This document shows, piece by piece, positions 57,724-64,000 of a DNA stretch of 64,000 bases. The notes under the pieces are model-generated. The model saw nothing but the letters and a program-made list of their open reading frames with translations, did no database searches and was not told the origin of the DNA. Position 1 is the stretch's first letter. Each line of letters begins with the position of its first letter. The translations under genes and the position numbers were made by a program. The DNA is from Mesorhizobium sp. LSJC280B00 (GTDB lineage Bacteria; Pseudomonadota; Alphaproteobacteria; Rhizobiales; Rhizobiaceae), in NCBI RefSeq assembly GCF_000502835.1, contig NZ_AYVL01000010.1, positions 99,628 through 163,627 on the forward strand, given 5' to 3'.

Positions 57724-58773
57724 ATGAGCAGCACAATCCGCGAAACCGACGTCGGCATATCGAAGGTCACGCCGCTGCCGGCACGCGCCGCCGCCAATGC
57801 ACCAATCCCGCAAGCCCATGGCATTGCTCGCAATCCCGGCATGAGGCTCGATCTCGGCTTCATGGAATCGATGCGCGGCGTCAACCGCTCGGCGCTGGAA
57901 CGCCGCGTCGCCAGCCTGACCAAAAGACGCTCGATCAAGGCCGATAACCAGGCCGCCTGGCTGCTGCGCGCCGTCGCCTGCATGGACCTGACGACGCTGA
58001 ACTCGAACGACACGGAAGAGCGCGTGCGCCGGCTTTGTGCCAAGGCGGTCAACCCGTTCCGTCGCGACATTGCCGAGGGGCTCGGCATTACTGGTGAAAA
58101 GATCCGCCCGGCGGCGGTCTGCGTCTATCAGCCCTTCGTCGCCACTGCCGTCGAAGCGCTGCGCGGCAGCGGCGTCCATGTCGCCGCCGTTTCCACGGCT
58201 TTCCCGCACGGCCTTGCACCGCTTTCGACACGTCTGCAGGAGATCGAAGCATCGGTAAGGGACGGCGCCGACGAGATCGACGTCGTCATCCCGCGCGGCC
58301 TGGTATTCGGGGCGAAATGGCAGGAGCTCTATAACGAGATTGTCTCGATGCGCGCCGCTTGCGGCGAGGCCCATCTGAAGGTGATCCTCGGCACCGGCGA
58401 CCTCGCGACGCTGCGCAACGTCATGCTCGCCTCGATGGTGGCGATGATGGCGGGTGCAGATTTCATCAAGACCTCGACCGGCAAGGAAAGCGTCAACGCG
58501 ACGCTGCCGGTCGGCCTTGCCATGGTGCGCGCCATCCGCGCCTATTTCGAGGAAACCGGCTATCTCATCGGCTTCAAGCCGGCCGGTGGCATTTCCACGG
58601 CAAAAGCCTCGCTCGACTGGCTGGTGCTGATGAAAGAAGAACTGGGCCGGCCGTGGCTGGAGCCGGAGCTGTTCCGCTTCGGAGCATCGAGCCTTTTGAC
58701 CGACATCGAGCGCCAGCTCGAGCATCATCTGACCGGCCACTACTCGGCCAATCATCGCCACGCGATGGCGTGA
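57724..58773 (+). CDS. deoC: Deoxyribose-phosphate aldolase
   Basis: A 349-residue class I aldolase that cleaves 2-deoxyribose-5-phosphate to glyceraldehyde-3-phosphate and acetaldehyde. The Schiff-base lysine is in FIKTSTGKESVNA; a second conserved lysine lies in IGFKPAGGIST. AVCVYQPFV and the DEIDVVIPRG block also match DeoC. It is longer than the 250-residue E. coli form, with an N-terminal extension of about 80 residues as in other rhizobial and eukaryotic DeoC. The ATG at 57724 follows GGGGCAGGAG. The next gene, 14 bp on, can oxidise the acetaldehyde. Confidence 0.93.
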   Translation: MSSTIRETDVGISKVTPLPARAAANAPIPQAHGIARNPGMRLDLGFMESMRGVNRSALERRVASLTKRRSIKADNQAAWLLRAVACMDLTTLNSNDTEERVRRLCAKAVNPFRRDIAEGLGITGEKIRPAAVCVYQPFVATAVEALRGSGVHVAAVSTAFPHGLAPLSTRLQEIEASVRDGADEIDVVIPRGLVFGAKWQELYNEIVSMRAACGEAHLKVILGTGDLATLRNVMLASMVAMMAGADFIKTSTGKESVNATLPVGLAMVRAIRAYFEETGYLIGFKPAGGISTAKASLDWLVLMKEELGRPWLEPELFRFGASSLLTDIERQLEHHLTGHYSANHRHAMA

Positions 58774-58786
58774 TTCGGAGCGCGCC

Positions 58787-61159
58787 ATGAACATTCTCGA
58801 ACGCTATCATGCCATGGAATACGGCCCGGCGCCGGAGGCGCGCAACGAGGCCGATGCGTGGCTTGCCGCGCGGGATTTCGGCAAAGCGCTGTTTATCGGC
58901 GGCGACTGGAAGGCAGCCAGCGGAGGCAAAACCTTCGACACCAGCGATCCGTCCTCGGGAAAGCTGCTGGCCAAGGTGTCGGATGCCGGTGCCGCCGATA
59001 TCGACGCGGCGGTTTCGGCCGCCACAAAAGCGCTGCCGAAATGGAGCGCCAGCACCGGTTATCAACGCGCCAAAGTGCTCTACGCCATCGGCCGCGCCAT
59101 GCAGCGTCACCAACGCCTGTTCGCGGTGCTGGAATCGATCGACAATGGCAAGCCGATCCGCGAAAGCCGCGACATCGACGTGCCGCTGGCCATCCGCCAT
59201 TTCATCCATCATGCCGGCTGGGCGCAGGCGCTGGACAGGGATTTTTCAGGCCATAAGGGGGTCGGCGTCGTCGGCCAGATCATCCCGTGGAACTTCCCGC
59301 TCTTGATGCTGGCCTGGAAGATCGCGCCGGCGCTCGCCGCCGGCTGCACCGTGGTGCTGAAGCCAGCCGAATTCACGCCGCTCACCGCGATCCTGTTCGC
59401 CGAGATCTGTGAACGATCAGGCGTGCCGAAGGGCGTCGTCAACATCGTCCAGGGCGGGCCGGAAGCGGGTGGGGCAATCGTCAATCATCCCGGCATCCAG
59501 AAGATCGCCTTCACCGGTTCGTCCGAGGTCGGCAAGATCATCCGCAAAGCCACCGCCGGTTCGGGCAAGAAACTGTCGCTGGAGCTTGGCGGCAAGTCGG
59601 CCTTTGTCGTCTTTGAGGATGCCGATCTCGACAGCGCCGTCGAGGGGCTGGTCGACGGCATCTGGTTCAACCAGGGCCAAGTCTGCTGTGCCGGCTCGCG
59701 CCTTCTGGTGCAGGAGGGCATCGCCGATGCCTTCATCGCCAAGGTCAAGACGCGGATGAGCCGGCTGCGCGTCGGCAGCCCGCTCGACAAGAACACCGAT
59801 ATCGGCCCGCTGGTCGATTTGACCCAGCTCGATCGCGTCAAGGGCCTGATCGCCGAGGGCGCCAAGCAGGGCGCAATCTGCTGGCAGCCGGACTCGGCGC
59901 TCCCCTCCTCGGGCTATTACCATCTGCCAACGCTGGCGACAGGTGTTTCGCCGGCTAACATTCTGGCACAGGAAGAGGTGTTCGGGCCGGTGCTTGCCAC
60001 CATGACCTTTCGCAACACCGAGGAAGCGGTCGAGCTCGCCAACAACACGCGCTATGGCCTGGCCGCTTCGGTGTGGAGCGAGAACATCAATCTTGCCCTG
60101 CACGTCGCGCCGCAATTGAAGGCCGGCGTCGTCTGGGTCAACGGCACCAATATGTTCGACGCCTCCTGCGGCTTTGGCGGTTACCGCGAGAGCGGCTTTG
60201 GCCGCGAAGGCGGGCGCGAGGGCATGTTCGAATATCTCTCGGCAAAACTGCCGCTCGGCCCGGTTATCAAACCGGCGACGTCTTCGGCGCAACCTGTCGA
60301 GCAGGCCGAAGGCGACGCCATCGACCGCACGGCAAAGCTGTTCATCGGCGGCAAGCAGGTCCGGCCGGACGGCAATTATTCCTTCGCCGTCGCCACCGCC
60401 AAGGGCAAGCTTGCCGGCGAGGTTGGTCTCGGCAACCGCAAGGATATCCGCGACGCCGTCGCGGCCGCGCGCGCCTGCAAGGCCTGGCCGGAGGCGACCG
60501 CCTACAACCGCAGCCAGGTGCTCTATTACCTGGCCGAAAACCTTTCGGGCCGCGCCGACGAGTTTGCTGTGCGCCTCACCCAACTTACCGGCGCGACCGC
60601 CAAGGCGGCGCGTGAAGAGGTCGAACTGTCGATCGAGCGGCTGTTCCTCTATGCCGGCTTGGCCGACAAATTCGAGGGTCGCGTCCACCAGCCGCCGGCC
60701 CGCGCCGTCACGCTGGCACTGCACGAACCGGTCGGGGTCGTCGGTATTGTCGCGTCGGACAACGCACCTTTGCTTGGCTTGATCTCGCTGGTGGCGCCGG
60801 CGCTCGCCATGGGCAACACCGTGGTCGCCGTGCCGTCCGAAAAATACCCGCTGCTTGCCACCGACCTCTACCAGGTCGTCGAATATTCCGACGTTCCGGC
60901 AGGCGCCATCAATATCGTCACCGGCAGTAGCGCCGAGCTTGCCGGCGTATTGGCCAAGCATGACGATGTCGACGGGCTCTGGGTGTTCGCCGATGCCGAG
61001 ACTTGCGCCAAGGCCGAGGCCGAGTCCATCGGCAATCTCAAACGCGTCTGGACCGGCAACGGCCACAGCCTCGACTGGGCGTCGAACGAAGCAGCCGGCG
61101 ATGCCTTGCTGCGCCGAGCGATCGAGGTCAAGAACGTCTGGGTGCCCTACGGCGACTGA
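58787..61159 (+). CDS. ALDH16-type aldehyde dehydrogenase with second ALDH-like domain
   Basis: A 790-residue enzyme with one and a half aldehyde dehydrogenase units. Residues 1-490 are a full ALDH with PWNFP (N169), LELGGK (E266) and QVC (catalytic C300). Residues 505-790 resemble the NAD-binding half of ALDH (AVAAARACKAWPEATAYNRS, then LHEPVGVVGIVASDNAPLLG) but have no catalytic cysteine or glutamate block. This is the ALDH16 layout, where the second domain aids dimerisation. It follows deoC by 14 bp and likely oxidises acetaldehyde from deoxyribose. Confidence 0.88.
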   Translation: MNILERYHAMEYGPAPEARNEADAWLAARDFGKALFIGGDWKAASGGKTFDTSDPSSGKLLAKVSDAGAADIDAAVSAATKALPKWSASTGYQRAKVLYAIGRAMQRHQRLFAVLESIDNGKPIRESRDIDVPLAIRHFIHHAGWAQALDRDFSGHKGVGVVGQIIPWNFPLLMLAWKIAPALAAGCTVVLKPAEFTPLTAILFAEICERSGVPKGVVNIVQGGPEAGGAIVNHPGIQKIAFTGSSEVGKIIRKATAGSGKKLSLELGGKSAFVVFEDADLDSAVEGLVDGIWFNQGQVCCAGSRLLVQEGIADAFIAKVKTRMSRLRVGSPLDKNTDIGPLVDLTQLDRVKGLIAEGAKQGAICWQPDSALPSSGYYHLPTLATGVSPANILAQEEVFGPVLATMTFRNTEEAVELANNTRYGLAASVWSENINLALHVAPQLKAGVVWVNGTNMFDASCGFGGYRESGFGREGGREGMFEYLSAKLPLGPVIKPATSSAQPVEQAEGDAIDRTAKLFIGGKQVRPDGNYSFAVATAKGKLAGEVGLGNRKDIRDAVAAARACKAWPEATAYNRSQVLYYLAENLSGRADEFAVRLTQLTGATAKAAREEVELSIERLFLYAGLADKFEGRVHQPPARAVTLALHEPVGVVGIVASDNAPLLGLISLVAPALAMGNTVVAVPSEKYPLLATDLYQVVEYSDVPAGAINIVTGSSAELAGVLAKHDDVDGLWVFADAETCAKAEAESIGNLKRVWTGNGHSLDWASNEAAGDALLRRAIEVKNVWVPYGD

Positions 61160-61335
61160 GTGCCCCGGAGAGACGTCCGGGCTTGACGGGCCAACAAATG
61201 TTCTTTACCGAGAAAAAACATTTGGCTGGCAGGCGAATATCGAAACAGGCGGGATGGTAGTGCCCGGCTGGCACATTGCGTCCCGGCCTTGCGCCGGTAA
61301 AAGCCGAACGACCACAGACGGGCGAGGAGAAAAGC

Positions 61336-62067
61336 ATGGCGGATCTGACAGGCAAAATCGTTGTCGTCACGGCGGCGGCGCAAGGCATCGGCCGGGCGAG
61401 CGCGCTGGCGTTCGCCAAGGTCGGCGCCGTCGTCCATGCCACCGACATTAACGAGGTGGTGCTCGCCGACCTCGGCAAGACGCCCGGTATCAAGACCCGC
61501 AAGCTCGACGTGCTGAATGACGAGGCGGTGAACGCCGCTTTTGCCGAGATCGGCGCCGTCGACGTGCTGTTCAATTGCGCCGGCTTCGTCCATTCCGGCT
61601 CGATCCTCGAGATGAAGGACGGCGATCTCGACTTTGCCTATGATCTCAATGTCCGCTCGATGATCCGCACCATCCGCGCCGTGCTGCCCGGCATGCTGGA
61701 GCGCGGCGACGGCTCGATCATCAACATGGCGTCGCTGGCCAGTTCGACCAAGGGCGTGCCGAACCGCTTCGTTTACGGGCTGACCAAGGCAGCCGTCATC
61801 GGCCTGACCAAATCGGTCGCCGCCGACTATGTCGGCAAGGGCATACGCTGCAATGCGATCTGTCCGGGCACGGTCGAAAGCCCGTCGCTGCAGGACCGCA
61901 TGCATGCGCAGGGCGACTACGAAGCAGCTCGCGCCGCCTTCATCGCCCGCCAGCCGATGGGCCGCCTCGGCACGCCCGAGGAAATCGCCGACCTCGCCGT
62001 CTATCTCGCCGGCGCCACCTATACGTCGGGGCAGGCTTATAATATCGACGGTGGCTGGTCGATCTAA
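61336..62067 (+). CDS. SDR dehydrogenase, probably 2-keto-3-deoxy-L-fuconate dehydrogenase
   Basis: A 243-residue short-chain dehydrogenase: TAAAQGIGRASALAFAKVGA NAD motif, NCAGFVH, catalytic serine in INMASLAS and YGLTK. It resembles both 3-hydroxybutyrate dehydrogenase type 2 and 2-keto-3-deoxy-L-fuconate dehydrogenase. The next gene encodes an FAH-family hydrolase that fits the following step of the non-phosphorylated L-fucose pathway, so I favour the fuconate role. The ATG at 61336 follows GGCGAGGAG. A small hairpin around CAAATGTT / AACATTTG lies in the gap before it. Confidence 0.82.
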   Translation: MADLTGKIVVVTAAAQGIGRASALAFAKVGAVVHATDINEVVLADLGKTPGIKTRKLDVLNDEAVNAAFAEIGAVDVLFNCAGFVHSGSILEMKDGDLDFAYDLNVRSMIRTIRAVLPGMLERGDGSIINMASLASSTKGVPNRFVYGLTKAAVIGLTKSVAADYVGKGIRCNAICPGTVESPSLQDRMHAQGDYEAARAAFIARQPMGRLGTPEEIADLAVYLAGATYTSGQAYNIDGGWSI

Positions 62068-62209
62068 GAGGCCATTTGAAAACCCTACTCCGCCGGGCGC
62101 CTGACGCGGCTTTCTGCGCTTCCGGTGCTCACGTACTTTAAGTACGCTCCGCTCCGGTTCTCGAAACCCACGCCATTCGCCGCAGCGGAGCGAGTTTGCA
62201 AACGGCCTC
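62068..62209. repeat. Intergenic inverted-repeat element, 142 bp
   Basis: The ends GAGGCCATTTGAAAAC (62068-62083) and GTTTGCAAACGGCCTC (62194-62209) are inverted copies with two mismatches. Inside is the palindrome CGTACTTTAAGTACG. The element begins one base after the SDR stop codon and fills the gap to the FAH hydrolase. I have seen this type of sequence repeated in rhizobial genomes. Confidence 0.6.
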
Positions 62210-62233
62210 TGGTCGCAACTGGGAGAAAACTGC

Positions 62234-63079
62234 ATGAAACTGCTGCGCTATGGCGAGGCGGGGAGCGAACGCCCCGGCCTGCTCGATGCGGATGGAACGA
62301 TCCGTGACCTCTCCGCCCATGTCACCGACATTGCCGGCAAGACGCTCGATCCGGCATCGCTCGAGACATTGTCGAAGCTCGATCCGAAAACGCTGCCCGC
62401 GGTTTCCGGCAAGCCGCGCATCGGCGCCTGCGTCGCCGGCACCGGCAAATTCATCTGCATCGGCCTCAACTATTCCGACCATGCCGCCGAAACCGGCGCC
62501 ACCGTGCCGCCGGAGCCGATCATCTTCATGAAGGCAAGCTCGGCTATTGTCGGGCCGAATGACGACGTGCTGATCCCGCGCGGCTCGGTGAAGACCGACT
62601 GGGAGGTCGAGCTCGGCGTGGTGATCGGCAAGACTGCAAAGTATGTCACCGAGGCCGAGGCGCTGGATTATGTCGCCGGCTATTGCGTCGCGCACGACGT
62701 CTCCGAGCGCGCCTTCCAGGCCGAGCGCCAGGGCCAGTGGACCAAGGGCAAGTCCTGCGACACGTTCGGGCCGATCGGCCCGTGGCTGGTGACCAAGGAC
62801 GAGATCAAGGACCCGCAGAACATCCCGATGTGGCTGACGGTCAACGGCAAGACCATGCAGAACGGCTCGACCAAGACCATGGTCTTCGGCGTCGCTTATC
62901 TCGTCTCCTATCTCAGCCAGTTCATGTCGCTGCACCCGGGCGACATCATCTCGACCGGCACGCCGCCCGGCGTCGGCCTCGGCATGAAGCCGCCGGTCTT
63001 CCTGAAGCCCGGCGACGTGGTCGAGCTCGGTATCGAAGGGCTGGGCATCCAGAAGCAGACGTTCAAGGCGGATTTGTAG
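62234..63079 (+). CDS. FAH-family hydrolase, probably 2,4-diketo-3-deoxy-L-fuconate hydrolase
   Basis: A 281-residue fumarylacetoacetate hydrolase-fold enzyme. The C-terminal catalytic domain has GLNYSDHAAETGA, the metal-site KTDWEVELGVVIGK (two glutamates), ERQGQWTKGKSCDTFGPIGP and DIISTGTPPGVGLG. Closest in memory are 2,4-diketo-3-deoxy-L-fuconate hydrolases, which split the diketo acid to pyruvate and L-lactate; such proteins are often mislabelled ureidoglycolate lyase. The preceding SDR fits the previous pathway step. Earlier fucose genes are not in the window. Confidence 0.85.
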   Translation: MKLLRYGEAGSERPGLLDADGTIRDLSAHVTDIAGKTLDPASLETLSKLDPKTLPAVSGKPRIGACVAGTGKFICIGLNYSDHAAETGATVPPEPIIFMKASSAIVGPNDDVLIPRGSVKTDWEVELGVVIGKTAKYVTEAEALDYVAGYCVAHDVSERAFQAERQGQWTKGKSCDTFGPIGPWLVTKDEIKDPQNIPMWLTVNGKTMQNGSTKTMVFGVAYLVSYLSQFMSLHPGDIISTGTPPGVGLGMKPPVFLKPGDVVELGIEGLGIQKQTFKADL

Positions 63080-63090
63080 GCGCTCTTCCT

Positions 63091-63266
63091 TCTCCCCTTG
63101 TGGGAGAAGGTGGATCGGCGCGCAGCGCCGAGACGGATGAGGGGTGCTGGAAGAAACGAGGCGTGAAAACATCAGGGGATTTTAGGCACCTACGCTTTCA
63201 GGGCAGCGATCCTTCCAACACCCCTCATCCGACCGAGCTTCGCTCGGCCACCTTCTCCCCGCTGGA
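63091..63266. repeat. Inverted pair of a 50-bp rhizobial intergenic repeat
   Basis: A unit of the form GGGAGAAGGTGG...GGATGAGGGGTG occurs at 63101-63150 and again, inverted, at about 63214-63264, each with its own inner hairpin (GGCGC/GCGCC and CCGAGC/GCTCGG). This looks like the common RIME-type element of rhizobia. It lies between the FAH hydrolase and the IS. Confidence 0.65.
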
Positions 63267-63306
63267 GGGCTTTGCACGGGAAGCGAAATCCTGGTTGGTG
63301 AGTTAA

Positions 63307-64000
63307 TGGGGCTTTTTTGAAGGCCGGGAAAGCAGTTTTCGACGGCTTGGTATGGCATCGACCGGCATGACCGGCCGATCCGCCGATTTTAGACAGACTC
63401 CTCCTCATGCCGGCTTTCCGCCAGGTGGATAGAGGGCGCCGATCATGGTCCGCAGATTGTAGGCGCAGGCGGCTAGTATGCATTGCGTGCGGTTGGCGGC
63501 GAGGTTGAAGAAGCGCAGGCGCCGCATGCCGTAGCGCTCCTTGAACACAGCAAAAGGCCGCTCCACAGCCGCCCGCACCTTGGCGATCAACCGGTTACGC
63601 AGCTTCTGGCGCGCCGGCAACTCGGGATGATGCTTGTTGGGCCGCCGCATCAGCCGGTCCTTGATCCCGGCCTTGGCCAGCCGATCATGCCTGGCATGGG
63701 TGTAGTAGGCCTGATCGCCATAGGCCGCCTTCTCATCGCCGCAAACCAGATTGTCGGCCGCCTCGGTGTCGGTGATCGAGGCGTCGCTTACCTCGACACG
63801 CCGGATCATGGTGTGCTCCTGGTCGGCGCCGATGTGCATCTTGTAGCCGAAGGTGCTCTTGTTGCCCTTCTTGCCCCAGCGCGCGTCCTTGTCGGCCGAC
63901 GGCTTGGCCGGGCCCTGGTGGCCCTTCTTCGGCTGCTTGGGCGGCCGCCCACGGGCCTGCAGGAACGTCGCATCGACTAAGGTGCCGCGCTTGACGATCA
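63307..64000 (-). mobile_element. IS5-family insertion sequence, right part only
   Basis: The element enters from the right edge. Its inner end is probably near 63307, where GGGGCTTTTTTGAAGG resembles an IS5-type terminal repeat; the partner end is outside the window, so the border is a guess. Confidence 0.5.
63405..64000 (-). CDS. IS5-family transposase, cut by window edge
   Basis: About 198 C-terminal residues of a DDE transposase are present; the frame is open to base 64000. The first catalytic aspartate is in LVDATFLQARGRPP, the second in YGDQAYYTHARHDRL, and the glutamate in VERPFAVFKERYGMRRLRFF. A lysine-rich DARWGKKGNKSTFGYKMHIG segment is typical of IS5 transposases of the IS1031/IS427 type. 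No frameshift is seen in the part present. The N-terminus lies beyond the window. Confidence 0.9.
   Translation of the reverse strand, partial: IVKRGTLVDATFLQARGRPPKQPKKGHQGPAKPSADKDARWGKKGNKSTFGYKMHIGADQEHTMIRRVEVSDASITDTEAADNLVCGDEKAAYGDQAYYTHARHDRLAKAGIKDRLMRRPNKHHPELPARQKLRNRLIAKVRAAVERPFAVFKERYGMRRLRFFNLAANRTQCILAACAYNLRTMIGALYPPGGKPA

Noticed and set aside
59417..61066. A 549-codon minus-strand frame opposite the ALDH16 gene
   Set aside because: It is a GC-rich shadow without a start signal or domain.
1..64000. tRNA, rRNA or CRISPR arrays
   Set aside because: No cloverleaf, rRNA segment or regularly spaced direct repeats were recognised; the only regular repeat is the coding 36-bp repeat at 48.4-48.6 kb.

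Overview
The window looks like chromosome of an alphaproteobacterium of the Rhizobiales, most likely Mesorhizobium or a close relative. Reasons are the high GC, a DUF768 protein (a family I know almost only from Mesorhizobium), an HWE histidine kinase, DUF1236/DUF3309/DUF892 stress proteins, a rhizobial avidin-like protein, and short palindromic intergenic repeats of the rhizobial kind. No rRNA, tRNA, CRISPR array or prophage was seen. One IS5-type transposase runs off the right edge.

Layout. 0-1.2 kb: end of an arginase gene and ornithine cyclodeaminase. 1.2-7.5 kb: the prkA-yeaH-spoVR stress operon and small proteins. 7.5-9.5 kb: a protein-repair methyltransferase fused to an erythromycin-esterase domain. 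9.8-13.4 kb: phosphoketolase and acetate kinase. 13.4-22.3 kb: a run of small stress and repair genes (KTSC, AlkB, Nudix, Ku, HWE kinase, avidin-like, HD, DUF427, endonuclease/phosphatase, phospholipase D, DUF768). 22.4-34.2 kb: a 12-gene minus-strand operon for alternative complex III plus a caa3-type, A2-subfamily cytochrome oxidase. 34.4-43.1 kb: a gcd remnant, a flavin monooxygenase, an SDR, a HAD-HerA fusion, DUF296, DUF763, MgtC and a stand-alone DNA ligase. 43.2-49.3 kb: DUF892, a Crp-type regulator and many small secreted or membrane proteins. 49.6-52.3 kb: metQ-metN-metI. 52.4-56.5 kb: hyuA-hyuB and a zinc-ribbon protein. 56.7-63.1 kb: fpr, deoC, an ALDH16-type dehydrogenase, and an SDR plus FAH-hydrolase pair typical of L-fuconate breakdown. 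63.3 kb onward: the IS.

The unifying signal is regulatory. Reading upstream regions by eye, I found seven exact matches to the EcfG/RpoE2 general-stress promoter (GGAAC, 16 or 17 bases, CGTT), all pointing at stress-type genes, and about a dozen one-base variants (GGTT, AGTT, CATT or GATT at -10). One site between nudix and ku is palindromic and reads perfectly on both strands. The first 49 kb therefore looks like a dense general-stress island covering DNA end repair, protein repair, envelope proteins, phosphoketolase metabolism and small membrane proteins. It includes an HWE kinase, the class that feeds the PhyR-NepR-EcfG switch. Beyond about 49.6 kb the genes are ordinary transport and catabolic operons and I saw no such sites.
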